Notes: a model not told the origin generated them from the sequence alone. DNA of 64,000 nucleotides from Deinococcus sp. KSM4-11 (GCF_004801415.1 NZ_SSNX01000004.1:124001-188000), one strand, 5' to 3'. Shown: positions 28,208 to 35,201, counted from the first letter of the stretch. Numbers and translations are program-made.

Positions 28208-28479
28208 CGGCGAAGAGGAAGCGTCTCGAAGTCCTGGAAGGTCGGCACGTGGCCCGGCTCCAGGGTGCCAGGCCACGGCGGGACAGCCTGGCCGGCGCCG
28301 CGCTGGAGCTGGCCCGCGCCCTGCCGGAAGCCGAGCGCCAGATGGTCGAAGCCCTGGGCGCACGGGGGTATGCAGACTTGCTGGAAGCGTCCTGGGCCGT
28401 ATCAGAGGCACACACCGGAGACAGTCGCACTCTGGCCCAGCGTGCCTTTGCCCTGGCCTTCGAGGGGGGCACACCATGA
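28204..28479 (+). CDS. small protein, second of the RLxxLE-start series
   Basis: 91 residues, ATGA overlap with the previous stop. Opens TAKRKRLEVLEGRHVARLQG, then predicted helices (AGAALELARALPEAERQMV, LEASWAVSEAHTGD). Apart from the leader it shows no clear similarity to the gene before it. Confidence 0.6.
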   Translation: MTAKRKRLEVLEGRHVARLQGARPRRDSLAGAALELARALPEAERQMVEALGARGYADLLEASWAVSEAHTGDSRTLAQRAFALAFEGGTP

Positions 28480-28730
28480 CCGGCCAGCGCTCACGGGTGG
28501 CCCGGCTGGAAGGCCAGCGCAAGGAAGACGGCGGGGACGTGCTGGGCATTTTCGAGGCCGATATAGACGCGGGCCTGTGGCGCGAGGTGAACGGGAACCG
28601 CACCCTTCCTCTTTCACCGGAAGACCTGCAGGACGCGGGCAGTGCGGACGCGGCAGGAACCGGACTGCTGATGCTGGCCCCGGTCGGGACGTCGAAGGTG
28701 CTGGCTGATGTGTCTTGGGAGGATCTATGA
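28476..28730 (+). CDS. small protein, third of the RLxxLE-start series
   Basis: 84 residues, ATGA overlap at 28476-28479. Opens TGQRSRVARLEGQRKEDG, followed by an acidic, Gly/Asp-rich body (VLGIFEADIDAGLWREVNGN, LQDAGSADAAGTG). No family recognised. Confidence 0.58.
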   Translation: MTGQRSRVARLEGQRKEDGGDVLGIFEADIDAGLWREVNGNRTLPLSPEDLQDAGSADAAGTGLLMLAPVGTSKVLADVSWEDL

Positions 28731-28942
28731 GACGCGCTACACGTCTGGACGCGCTGGAAGACCACGCCCGGCCCCGCGTGCGGTCATGGCTGGCCAGCCT
28801 GTCAGACGATGACCTGGACGCGGTGGCCGTGAGGTGGGCGGGCATGACGCCAGAGGATGTAGCCACCATGCGCGCTAGGGTCGCAGCCCTCTCGGACGCG
28901 GAGCTGCTGGCGCTGGCCGCCCCGGACGGGGGTACGCCATGA
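28727..28942 (+). CDS. small protein, fourth of the RLxxLE-start series
   Basis: 71 residues from ATG 28727 (ATGA overlap). Opens RRATRLDALEDHARPR and has two similar helical pairs (LASLSDDDLDAVAVRWAG and VAALSDAELLALAAPDG), the L-S-D-x-E/D-L-x-A pattern of small helical repeats. No function can be given. Confidence 0.6.
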   Translation: MRRATRLDALEDHARPRVRSWLASLSDDDLDAVAVRWAGMTPEDVATMRARVAALSDAELLALAAPDGGTP

Positions 28943-29418
28943 CGCCGCGCGGCAAGGTGGGCCGGGTCGAAGTCCTGGAAGCCGAGCACGCGGCCAGGAT
29001 CGAAGCTGCAAACGCGGACACCGGAGCGAAGATCGGAGCAGGGCTGGCCCGGCTGTCCGAGGCAGACCGCGCCGCCTACCGGGACGCGGTGGCCGTCTCC
29101 GATGGTGACCCGGATCTGTGGGACAGCCTGCTGGCCAGGTGTGCCCACATCGAGGACGCGGCGCACGTCGAGCACCCGGCGAAGGAAGAGGCGGAAGCCT
29201 GGGCGGCGCTGGCCTTCGAGGATCGGGACGGCGTGTGGATTCCCCGCCCAGCGCGGCCGGCAGACTTCGCGGCCTACTTCGAGGCGTGCGCCGCGTGGTG
29301 TGACGCTCTGGCCGTCTGCGTTCCTGTCTCGCCGGAGGTGCACCGCGTGGCCCGGTGGGGCGTGGCGCTGTGGCGCCTTCATGCGGCCGTGTGTCGCGTG
29401 GCTGGAGGGATGGCGTAA
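28939..29418 (+). CDS. helical protein, fifth of the RLxxLE-start series
   Basis: 159 residues, ATGA overlap at 28939-28942. Opens TPRGKVGRVEVLEAEHAARI, then LARLSEADRAAYRDAVAV and acidic helices ending with a Trp/Cys-rich segment (FEACAAWCDALAVCVPVSPE). It is the longest of the series and also carries one copy of the L-S-x-A-D/E-R helix seen in its neighbours. Function unknown. Confidence 0.6.
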   Translation: MTPRGKVGRVEVLEAEHAARIEAANADTGAKIGAGLARLSEADRAAYRDAVAVSDGDPDLWDSLLARCAHIEDAAHVEHPAKEEAEAWAALAFEDRDGVWIPRPARPADFAAYFEACAAWCDALAVCVPVSPEVHRVARWGVALWRLHAAVCRVAGGMA

Positions 29419-29525
29419 TGAAGAAGTCTCCCAGAGGGCCGTTAATCGAGGATATGAAAGATCTACTTCTTGGTATTGAGTTCAGTCAGGAGGCGTATGA
29501 TTTCGGCGTTCTGCTTCACCTGTAG
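29418..29525 (+). CDS. 35-residue ORF closing the small-gene cluster
   Basis: ATG 29418 shares its A with the previous stop (TAATG). Basic start (KKSPRGPLIEDMKDLL), stop at 29523-29525. It overlaps the 3' end of the convergent gene at 29463. Weak support. Confidence 0.3.
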   Translation: MKKSPRGPLIEDMKDLLLGIEFSQEAYDFGVLLHL

Positions 29526-29750
29526 GTACGCTAAACGCACCTTTGTGTCCTCAGCCTGGTTACTTACAAATGCAGCCGGAAGTCCAGAGGTGCGGCTAAG
29601 TGCCCAAGCCGCATAGGTTGAGTTGGCCTGAGTCTGAGCCTGACTTACATCTGCGTTATAAAACTCAGAGATAGCGTCCTTTGCCTGTCCCACTGCTACA
29701 CCGGCTGCAAATAGACCGAGAACTATTGCCATCGTCTTGATTTTTTTCAT
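29463..29750 (-). CDS. small exported or membrane-anchored protein
   Basis: 95 residues, ATG 29750. N-terminus MKKIKTMAIVLGLFAAGVAV is a signal peptide or single membrane anchor. The rest is polar and helical (SEFYNADVSQAQTQANSTYA, LQVKQNAEIIRLLTELNTKK), probably a coiled coil. AT-rich compared with the preceding cluster and on the opposite strand, so likely separate cargo. No family recognised. Confidence 0.6.
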   Translation of the reverse strand: MKKIKTMAIVLGLFAAGVAVGQAKDAISEFYNADVSQAQTQANSTYAAWALSRTSGLPAAFVSNQAEDTKVRLAYLQVKQNAEIIRLLTELNTKK

Positions 29751-29906
29751 GACGTCGAGTTTACAGCCCTGATGCTCTCGTTCGTGCCTGAGAACGTAGG
29801 AGTCTCACCTTTGGTTGTCACTACCGTGATCTTTGCCATGTGTGAGTATCCTCCTGTAAGTGTTCCACTACTGCAAAAAGCACGCTATAAACGGCACACT
29901 GTGGGC

Positions 29907-30134
29907 ATGAGCCTAGTTCTGGGACGGGTACAGAGTGCAATTCTGGAGGCCGTAAAAGGCGGCCCGCTGGCTGTGTCCACCCTGGTACTGCACACAGCGG
30001 CCAGCGAGGCTAGTACGCGCCGCGCGCTGCGACGGCTGGCAGATGCAGGTCGCATGGCCTGCCTGGGCTACGGCGTACAGGGCGGCCAGCGGTGGGGGCG
30101 CCCGGAAGATGTACGGGAATACCGGGACGTGTGA
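29907..30134 (+). CDS. small winged-helix DNA-binding protein
   Basis: 75 residues from ATG 29907. The body (VQSAILEAVKGGPLAVSTLV, then ASTRRALRRLADAGRMACLG and a wing GYGVQGGQRWGRP) is a compact winged helix like those of small regulators that read single operators. TATAAA at 29885-29890 (with TTCCAC 17 bp upstream) lies only 16 nt before the ATG, giving an almost leaderless transcript. It probably regulates nearby cargo. Confidence 0.65.
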   Translation: MSLVLGRVQSAILEAVKGGPLAVSTLVLHTAASEASTRRALRRLADAGRMACLGYGVQGGQRWGRPEDVREYRDV

Positions 30135-30253
30135 CCGCATGACCGTATGGCGCACCTGTCGCGGATCATGGGGCCACGCTTTGCGCGGTCGTTTCGGCGG
30201 GCCATAGTGTCAGCGTTGTAAAGCAGCGCAAGGTGCACTCAGGGTCTGATTTA

Positions 30254-30550
30254 CTACTTCACACGCTTGAAGAAATACCGCTCTGTCTCACTCTTCGACA
30301 CTATGTTCACAAGCTCCCACCCTTGAGGGCCAACGCAGTTCAGAAAGTCAATGTAATTTGCGCTCTGTGACTTCTTAATTTTGCATCCCATTTTGATCAT
30401 AGTCTTAGCTAGATCGTCTGTCGTGACGACGCCTGCGGGGTGTTGCCATTCCACGTATCCCGCTTCGCTGTAGAGGATTGCATACTCCCATTTGGCAGCC
30501 ATAGCGGAGGACGCGGTCAGCAAGGCGGCGAGTATGGGGAGTGTTCGCAC
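30254..30550 (-). CDS. small exported DUF4177-like protein
   Basis: 98 residues from GTG 30550. Signal peptide RTLPILAALLTASSAMAA, then KWEYAILYSEAG and, near the C-terminus, GPQGWELVNIVSKSETERYF ending FKRVK, the W-E-Y...G-W-E-L-V...Y-F-F-K-R layout of DUF4177. A single iteron-like string (GGTGTACGTT on this strand) lies just upstream at 30558-30567. AT-rich. Function of the family unknown. Confidence 0.65.
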   Translation of the reverse strand: MRTLPILAALLTASSAMAAKWEYAILYSEAGYVEWQHPAGVVTTDDLAKTMIKMGCKIKKSQSANYIDFLNCVGPQGWELVNIVSKSETERYFFKRVK

Positions 30551-30642
30551 GCTCTAGAACGTACACCGCCCTAGGTTCGACTGGAGCGGCACGTGTGCAT
30601 TCTGTTTTCTACGGGGTAGCTGCCTCCAAACTTTTCAGTTCA

Positions 30643-31500
30643 TCAGTTCAGCGGGGAGATAGGGCCGGTGTCTTCGCCCAGCTCGAAGCCTAGGGCCGCG
30701 CAGACCGTCCGCATTTCCTCTCGTTCCAGCCTCACCGTCAGCGCGTCCGGCGTTCCGGAGTAGAGGTACAGGAAGCCCTCACCGTCCGGCAGGGGCGTCA
30801 GGGTGCAGTCTGAGCGGGTCACCTCGTAGTCTTCGCCTCCACCCAGACTGACCCGTGCGCGGCCTATGCCCAGCGCCTCGACGTACTGCGCGATATGCAC
30901 GGCCGGCACCTGGTCGAAGGCCGCCATAAGGTGCGCCGCCCGCGCGTGTGGCTGCGGGCCATCCTGCAGGGCTTCGAGTACAGATGCAATCATTTCTTCG
31001 CCGTCCCCATCTTCAAGGGTGGGTGCGGCTTCCAACAGGCTCGCCACTACCCACCATGCGGCCAGCCGGCCCGCTTCCACGCGGTACCCCTGGGCAGCGG
31101 CCCAGCCGGGTAGGGCATAAAGATTAGAGAGGATGGGGGCAAGAGTGTTCATGGTGTCCGGGGATAGGGCTTCGCTGGTTGTGTGGCAGCGCCCTACGGC
31201 CCATTGCCGAGCATGCGCCAGGACGCCCCAGGCGTGCGCAGGTTCACTATCCACCATGAGGGCATACAGCCCGGAGACGGCGAAGGCGAGAACGCGCCGG
31301 GCTTCCGTCTGTGCATCCTGGAGAGCTGGCCCGGTCTGATCCTGAGCGAAGTGCGCGAAGGTCATCACTAGGTCTTCGAGCCGGTTCCACAGGCGCAGCG
31401 GGTCGACCTGCATGAACGCGAAGGCGCGGGCGTCGGTCATGGCGTCCGGATCCGGATTCAGGCCATGCAGGAAGGGCGTCAGGTCGTGGGGTGTGGTCAT
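30643..31500 (-). CDS. unknown helical protein
   Basis: 285 residues from ATG 31500 (GTG 31509 is possible). AAGGA lies about ten bases upstream. Helical throughout the first 200 residues (WNRLEDLVMTFAHFAQDQTG, LPGWAAAQGYRVEAGRLAAW), with a C-terminal beta-rich part (ARVSLGGGEDYEVTRSD, GFLYLYSGTPDALTVRLE). GC like the chromosome. No recognised domain, signal or membrane span. Monocistronic, with hairpin DNA upstream at 31551-31584. Confidence 0.6.
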   Translation of the reverse strand: MTTPHDLTPFLHGLNPDPDAMTDARAFAFMQVDPLRLWNRLEDLVMTFAHFAQDQTGPALQDAQTEARRVLAFAVSGLYALMVDSEPAHAWGVLAHARQWAVGRCHTTSEALSPDTMNTLAPILSNLYALPGWAAAQGYRVEAGRLAAWWVVASLLEAAPTLEDGDGEEMIASVLEALQDGPQPHARAAHLMAAFDQVPAVHIAQYVEALGIGRARVSLGGGEDYEVTRSDCTLTPLPDGEGFLYLYSGTPDALTVRLEREEMRTVCAALGFELGEDTGPISPLN

Positions 31501-31550
31501 GGTGGGCACGTCCTTTCGAGGATCAAGCGCGGATGGTGGGGTGAGTGAAG

Positions 31551-31584
31551 CTGGCCTCCGGTCATGGTGCAGACCGGAGGCCAG
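31551..31584. terminator. 12-bp perfect hairpin
   Basis: CTGGCCTCCGGT (31551-31562) pairs with ACCGGAGGCCAG (31573-31584) around a 10-nt loop. It could terminate leftward transcription from the small ORF at 31627-31749. No U-tract. Confidence 0.5.
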
Positions 31585-31626
31585 GTGTGTCAGGCCGGAT
31601 ATGGCAAACGGTGGGAAGCCTGGGGA

Positions 31627-31749
31627 TTACGGCGAAGAGAACACCAGATCACCCGGTCGGACGGTAGCGAGCATGCTGCGCACGCCAGGCCACATGGACA
31701 CAGGCACATGGACAGTCAGGGCCATTCCGTCCTGACCGTAGAAAGCCAC
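31627..31749 (-). CDS. possible 40-residue protein
   Basis: GTG 31749 (or ATG 31725, preceded by AGGACGG) to TAA 31627. The translation reads FYGQDGMALTVHVPVSMWPG then SMLATVRPGDLVFSSP, which looks protein-like, and a strong hairpin follows. Too short to assign. Apart from this and the hairpin, 31510-31852 holds nothing I can support. Confidence 0.35.
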   Translation of the reverse strand: MAFYGQDGMALTVHVPVSMWPGVRSMLATVRPGDLVFSSP

Positions 31750-31852
31750 GCGCTGGGGTGGTCAGCACTGCCTAGCGCTAGCTCATATTTTGATTGGGAT
31801 AGGTGGTAGCAATTTCCTATGCCGTGGTTCGATAAGTAATCACGTTCTTATT

Positions 31853-32590
31853 TTAATCGGCTTCGTCATCACCTTCGTATGATGGGTAAGAACCGAACTG
31901 GCCATTCGATGAATCACGCAAGATCGTAGGATCGCCAGGGATATATTCTGAAGAACCACCCGGAGAAATATAGTCTAATGTTTCCGAGTGGTAAACGCCG
32001 CCACTATCGAAATAAGAAATCCACTCAATTTCATGCACATCGGTACGTGAAATCCAATAGGTAATAACATCATCGTTGGCGCCATATTGTGGATATGGGT
32101 ATGTTCTTTTTGATGAGATTGCGAACATTGATGGAGATTGGGCTCTAATCGAGTAGTCATGGCCTTTGGAGGTAGCCTGAACAATACATTTTTCTAATGC
32201 GTTCCTTAAGATGTATTTAGCGGATGCGGTAGAGCATGCCCTTGCGTATAGTTCTTGACCGGAAGCCCCTGAAGATTTACGCCACACTCCTAGGCGCTCG
32301 TTACCTAATAGCTCGTCTTCCTGTGCCACTTTCCACTCATACATCTCTGATACTGCTCGGCTCCAGAGTTCACTTTGTATGTGGATGTCAATATTTCCGC
32401 TGGAATTCCTGAAGGTATAGTTGTAACCAGCTTTCTTTAGATATGAATAGCGTACGTATAAATTGTTCGGAGATTTGGTCAAGAGTTCGGGCAAAATACC
32501 AGAGTTCGGATCTAGAGGGGGCACGAGCCAGCTGCGCCAGCCGACACGAAACGCAAACGTTACTGCTGGATTCGGCTTCCGTTTTGCCAT
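31853..32590 (-). CDS. unknown AT-rich cargo protein
   Basis: 245 residues, ATG 32590. TATATT at 32596-32601 on this strand lies five bases before the ATG, so the message is probably leaderless. Basic N-terminus (MAKRKPNPAVTFAFRVGWRS), a middle part with aromatic residues (LYVRYSYLKKAGYNYTF, WSRAVSEMYEWKVAQ) and an acidic, Gly/Ser/Tyr-rich C-terminus (SNGQFGSYPSYEGDDEAD). No signal, membrane span or known domain. About 47% GC, the most foreign composition in this half of the element. Confidence 0.65.
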   Translation of the reverse strand: MAKRKPNPAVTFAFRVGWRSWLVPPLDPNSGILPELLTKSPNNLYVRYSYLKKAGYNYTFRNSSGNIDIHIQSELWSRAVSEMYEWKVAQEDELLGNERLGVWRKSSGASGQELYARACSTASAKYILRNALEKCIVQATSKGHDYSIRAQSPSMFAISSKRTYPYPQYGANDDVITYWISRTDVHEIEWISYFDSGGVYHSETLDYISPGGSSEYIPGDPTILRDSSNGQFGSYPSYEGDDEAD

Positions 32591-32595
32591 CTAGA

Positions 32596-32601
32596 AATAT
32601 A
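32596..32601 (-). promoter_or_regulatory. leaderless-type -10 box
   Basis: TATATT read leftward, five bases before the ATG at 32590, the TAnnnT arrangement described for leaderless genes in Deinococcus. Confidence 0.5.
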
Positions 32602-32610
32602 GTGAATCAC

Positions 32611-32630
32611 CAGTTGCGTCCCCGCAACTG
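32611..32630. terminator. 8-bp hairpin between two minus-strand genes
   Basis: CAGTTGCG and CGCAACTG pair around a 4-nt loop. It lies after the gene ending at 32694 and before the promoter of the gene starting at 32590. Confidence 0.45.
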
Positions 32631-32693
32631 CGTTTGCTCCAGTCGGCGATCCGCGTATTACCCAGTTCGACTCTGGGCGCTCTCTCCAGCAAC

Positions 32694-32987
32694 TCAGGAC
32701 AAGAGGTTCGAGCGCGTGTCCGGTACAAGGGTTCCGCGCACCGTGTACTTAAGAGGTGAGTTGAATGGGCCTCGCTCTCTGGCGACTGTCCCGCTGAGCA
32801 GGCCATCGCCAGTCATAACCTCAATGTGTGTATCCCGTTGCTTGAACGCATCAATCAGGATGCCCATATCATCGGGGTGCATCCCAGCAGGGCAATTCGC
32901 CAAATCATCGGGTCGGAACACGAACACGGTAGATCCGTCAGCCCGTAGAGCGTCCGCCATTGAGTACATCCCTTTGAGCCTGGGCAT
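32694..32987 (-). CDS. small unknown protein
   Basis: 97 residues with ATG 32987; starts at 32969 or 32960 are possible and no Shine-Dalgarno sequence decides. The body reads MADALRADGSTVFVFRPDDL and MGILIDAFKQRDTHIEVMTG, alternating strands and helices, a plausible small alpha/beta fold. No family recognised. Confidence 0.45.
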   Translation of the reverse strand: MPRLKGMYSMADALRADGSTVFVFRPDDLANCPAGMHPDDMGILIDAFKQRDTHIEVMTGDGLLSGTVARERGPFNSPLKYTVRGTLVPDTRSNLLS

Positions 32988-33037
32988 CCCTCAAGCTACC
33001 AGCCCACCGCCCACCGCTCCGACCCGGAGGCCCGCCC

Positions 33038-33199
33038 ATGCGAGAGCGACGGCGCAAGGACTGGCGCGGTGAGGCCACACCTGAAGCCCGCAAGGAAGGC
33101 GAGCGCTACCGAGAGGAAACCCGCCACTTGTGGGCCACCGACAGTGACTGGTACTGGGTACGTATACCCGCTGATGCAGAGAGAAAGGGAGAACCGTAG
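33038..33199 (+). CDS. 53-residue charged protein
   Basis: ATG 33038 has CGGAGG seven bases upstream. The product is strongly charged (RERRRKDWRGEATPEARKEG, then ERYREETRHLWATDSDWYWV) and ends RIPADAERKGEP. The clear ribosome site and biased composition support a real gene in an otherwise open 220-bp gap. Function unknown. Confidence 0.5.
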   Translation: MRERRRKDWRGEATPEARKEGERYREETRHLWATDSDWYWVRIPADAERKGEP

Positions 33200-33217
33200 A
33201 ACGCTATCAACTGGGAA

Positions 33218-33670
33218 TCAGTTGTCTAACAGATCAAGTACCCATCCTTGGACAGCCTGTTCGATACCGGCTTTATTGGTGTGCTCAAATTCAACGTCTT
33301 TTATGGCCCCGAAATTGGGACTCATATTCAAGTTGATGGTATCGCGCTGGGGATGCTTTGTTGCGATGATGCGGCCCCGTTTTTGCGGCCCCGTTTTTGT
33401 CTTTACCTCCAGGGTCGCCGTCGCTTGATGCTGGATTGTTGCAAGTTTTTCCACACTGGATACTGAGCTTTCGGCTTCCAAACCCCGAATCCGAAGGCTT
33501 TCAGCAATGTTCTTAAACACAATCCCGGCGGAGCCGCGCACGATTGTCGCTGACCGCTCTGCACGTTCCAGAGCGATCTTGTCCTGCTCATCTACCTTGC
33601 GCTTCTCTTCGGCCTCAGCGTCAGCGCGAGCTTGCAACCGCTTCTGTAACTGTTCGTCAAAGCTGTCCAT
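33218..33670 (-). CDS. unknown protein with N-terminal coiled coil
   Basis: 150 residues; ATG 33670 with TGAGGA upstream. Residues 1-45 are a charged heptad helix (EQLQKRLQARADAEAEEKRK). The rest is beta-rich (ATLEVKTKTGPQKRGRIIAT, INLNMSPNFGAIKDVEFEHT). AT-richer than the chromosome. No recognised domain. Confidence 0.6.
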   Translation of the reverse strand: MDSFDEQLQKRLQARADAEAEEKRKVDEQDKIALERAERSATIVRGSAGIVFKNIAESLRIRGLEAESSVSSVEKLATIQHQATATLEVKTKTGPQKRGRIIATKHPQRDTINLNMSPNFGAIKDVEFEHTNKAGIEQAVQGWVLDLLDN

Positions 33671-33743
33671 TCCTCAGCCTAGCAACACGCGGCCCGGCGC
33701 GTTGCGTTCTCCCCCATGATGACTCCACCCCCTGAGGTAGCCC

Positions 33744-33887
33744 ATGATGAATCCACGCCCCTCTACGCGAGACGGCCGCAAGAAAGGCCCTAGGTGCGGG
33801 GCGACGAACCGGCAGGGCAAGACCTACCAGAAGCCCGCCGGCTTGGTCACAGGTTCACGCCCATGCGCGCGGCGGCTTCCGACATGA
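33744..33887 (+). CDS. 47-residue ORF with a degenerate zinc-finger-like start
   Basis: ATG 33744 (or 33747) after GAGGT. It reads STRDGRKKGPRCGATNRQGK then TYQKPAGL. This resembles the C-G-A-x-N-R-x-G-x-x-C-x-x-x-A-G finger often found before small terminase-like proteins, but the second cysteine is tyrosine and the chain stops early. It overlaps the micro-gene at 33847-34023. Likely a remnant. Confidence 0.35.
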   Translation: MMNPRPSTRDGRKKGPRCGATNRQGKTYQKPAGLVTGSRPCARRLPT

Positions 33888-34023
33888 TCTGCCGGATACG
33901 GAGGTTCGCAGCCGGATTCTTCTCGACCTTGATGATCGGAGCAGGACGGGGGGCTGGGATCTGTGGCTCACAGAGAGCCGGTTTAGCTGCGCCGCACATG
34001 GCTTTGGCCTTTGATGTGGTCAT
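33847..34023 (-). CDS. micro-gene array member (PAAxxR family), last
   Basis: 58 residues from ATG 34023, in an ATGA overlap with the upstream micro-gene. The C-terminal half PRPAPIIKVEKNPAANLRIR followed by QIMSEAAARMGVNL is nearly the same as that of the gene at 34124-34270. N-terminal cysteines (MCGAAKPALCEP) are peculiar to this copy. Confidence 0.6.
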   Translation of the reverse strand: MTTSKAKAMCGAAKPALCEPQIPAPRPAPIIKVEKNPAANLRIRQIMSEAAARMGVNL

Positions 34024-34127
34024 GCCGCACGCTCCGCAGCGGGCTTGACGTTGCGCTTGATCCATTCGCGCATCCGGGCGGCAGGCGACAGCGGGCAGGG
34101 GACGGCCTGATGAGCCGGAGACGTCAC
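34020..34127 (-). CDS. micro-gene array member, 35 residues
   Basis: GTG 34127 overlaps the previous stop (GTGA); its own stop overlaps the next start (ATGA). It ends PLSPAARMREWIKRNVKPAA, matching the A-A-R...W-I-K form seen at 34428-34538. Confidence 0.5.
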   Translation of the reverse strand: MTSPAHQAVPCPLSPAARMREWIKRNVKPAAERAA

Positions 34128-34270
34128 AGCTTCACGCCCTTAGCGGCGGCTAGCTCCGCGAGGATCTGGCGGACACGGAGGTTTGCTGCCGGATTCTTCT
34201 CGACCTTGATGATGGGTGCAGGACGAGGGGCAGGTGCGTGTGGCTCACAGAGCGCCTGCTCGATGGTCAC
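34124..34270 (-). CDS. micro-gene array member, 48 residues
   Basis: GTG 34270 overlaps the previous stop (GTGA). It reads ALCEPHAPAPRPAPIIKVEK, NPAANLRVRQILAELAAAKG. It is a recent duplicate of the gene at 33847: the DNA is also alike over about 110 bases. The long ATG reading to 34489 lies in another gene's region and is rejected. Confidence 0.6.
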   Translation of the reverse strand: MTIEQALCEPHAPAPRPAPIIKVEKNPAANLRVRQILAELAAAKGVKL

Positions 34271-34431
34271 TTGCGACCGCCGAGCAGGGCGCTGTACTTG
34301 CCGAGGATGGCCAGCACGCGGCGGCCCGCAGCCGGGTTGTGCTCCGACACGTACGGCACGGTGGTAGGACGGGGGGCGGGAGTGACAGGCGCGGGCGATA
34401 GTTGAGTGGAGGCTGAAGCGTTTCTCGTCAT
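34267..34431 (-). CDS. micro-gene array member, 54 residues
   Basis: ATG 34431 overlaps the previous stop (ATGA). C-terminal half TPAPRPTTVPYVSEHNPAAG then RRVLAILGKYSALLGG has the shared pattern PRP-x5-V-x3-NPAA-x-R-V-x-x-I-L. Function unknown. Confidence 0.58.
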   Translation of the reverse strand: MTRNASASTQLSPAPVTPAPRPTTVPYVSEHNPAAGRRVLAILGKYSALLGGRK

Positions 34432-34538
34432 GCTTTCCGTTCCTTACGTGCATCCTGGCCAGCTTTGATCCAGTCAAGAAGGGCCGCACGTCGGGCGGCC
34501 GTCGAGTTCGGGGTAATAGTGACGTCTGGCCTGCTCAC
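34428..34538 (-). CDS. micro-gene array member, 36 residues
   Basis: GTG 34538 overlaps the previous stop (GTGA). The whole protein is essentially one copy of the shared unit: SRPDVTITPNSTAARRAALL then DWIKAGQDARKERKA. Confidence 0.5.
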   Translation of the reverse strand: MSRPDVTITPNSTAARRAALLDWIKAGQDARKERKA

Positions 34539-34762
34539 TTCTCCACCTTCCCTTTCTTGGCGAGCATGGCGGCCACCCACGCCAGCGCAGCGGCACGGCG
34601 CTGAGGCGTGCCGCCATGAACCACAGTCACGGTAGGAGTGACCTGCGTCGTGCGGGGCATCATTTGTTCACGCCCTTGCATCACGTCTTCCGCATGACGC
34701 TGAATGGGTGGGGGAATGAGGGCGATTACAGCAAGGCTGGTATCGTCAGGTTTTTTAGCCAT
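34535..34762 (-). CDS. micro-gene array member, first of the coupled run
   Basis: 75 residues, ATG 34762. Its C-terminus PTVTVVHGGTPQRRAAALAW then VAAMLAKKGKVEK fits the unit of the following genes. The N-terminal 40 residues (SLAVIALIPPPIQRHAEDVM) are unlike the others. It leads five overlapping downstream micro-genes and starts about 70 bp after a hairpin. Confidence 0.6.
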   Translation of the reverse strand: MAKKPDDTSLAVIALIPPPIQRHAEDVMQGREQMMPRTTQVTPTVTVVHGGTPQRRAAALAWVAAMLAKKGKVEK

Positions 34763-34830
34763 TCACTAGGATACGTGGATCGCCTTGATGGCGGCATTAA
34801 CAGTGATGGGTGCATCTGTACTATCGGCTA

Positions 34831-34866
34831 CGCTGCCCGACCATCAACGTCGGCGGTCGGGCAGCG
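34831..34866. terminator. 12-bp perfect hairpin within the micro-gene region
   Basis: CGCTGCCCGACC (34831-34842) pairs with GGTCGGGCAGCG (34855-34866), loop 12 nt. It lies 5 bp after the stop of the gene ending at 34872 and probably ends or attenuates that transcript. Confidence 0.6.
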
Positions 34867-34871
34867 TGACT

Positions 34872-35201
34872 TCAAATACCCTGCCGTTCGCACGCCCAGT
34901 TGGTAAGGGCGTAGTTTGTCCCCCACAGGACGCGGACAGCTTGCTCAGCGAGTTCACGGCTCGCCGTTAGGCAGAGGCCACCTACGGCCCACACCGTCTC
35001 CATATCGCTCACTTCGTCGTAGGTAACACGTTGGTCGCGTTGGAAGCGCAGTACTCCAGAGTAGAAGTGGATGGAGGTCATGCCGGCGTGCTTACCCTTC
35101 AGGCTAATGCGCCGACGGATAGTGCGCCCTTCGTGCTTGATGGTCAGCGTGAGGTTTAGGGCTGGAGTCACGTTGAACGCTGTCAGGACAGGCATGCTCA
35201 C
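34872..35201 (-). CDS. small beta-rich protein
   Basis: 109 residues from GTG 35201 (GTGA overlap with the previous stop) or ATG 35195. Reads LNLTLTIKHEGRTIRRRISL, FYSGVLRFQRDQRVTYDEVS and ASRELAEQAVRVLWGTNYAL. It looks like a compact alpha/beta protein. Second gene of the leftward early transcript. No family recognised. Confidence 0.55.
   Translation of the reverse strand: MSMPVLTAFNVTPALNLTLTIKHEGRTIRRRISLKGKHAGMTSIHFYSGVLRFQRDQRVTYDEVSDMETVWAVGGLCLTASRELAEQAVRVLWGTNYALTNWACERQGI

Noticed and set aside
27995..29418. CRISPR-like or simple tandem DNA repeat
   Set aside because: The similarity is a short protein-level motif at gene starts; the DNA is not repeated at fixed spacing. No CRISPR array is visible anywhere in the window.
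31412..31735. 107-codon plus-strand ORF
   Set aside because: It starts within the antisense of the gene at 30643-31500 and lacks a ribosome site.
32611..32688. Possible tRNA on the plus strand
   Set aside because: A T-arm-like CCCAG-TTCGACT-CTGGG (32661-32677) and a CCA at 32686-32688 are seen, but no 5' strand pairs with CGCTCTC and no anticodon arm can be drawn. It could be an old tRNA fragment.
34124..34489. 121-codon reading of a micro-gene
   Set aside because: The first ~70 codons run through two other micro-genes in different frames; the GTG at 34270 overlaps the preceding stop like its neighbours.
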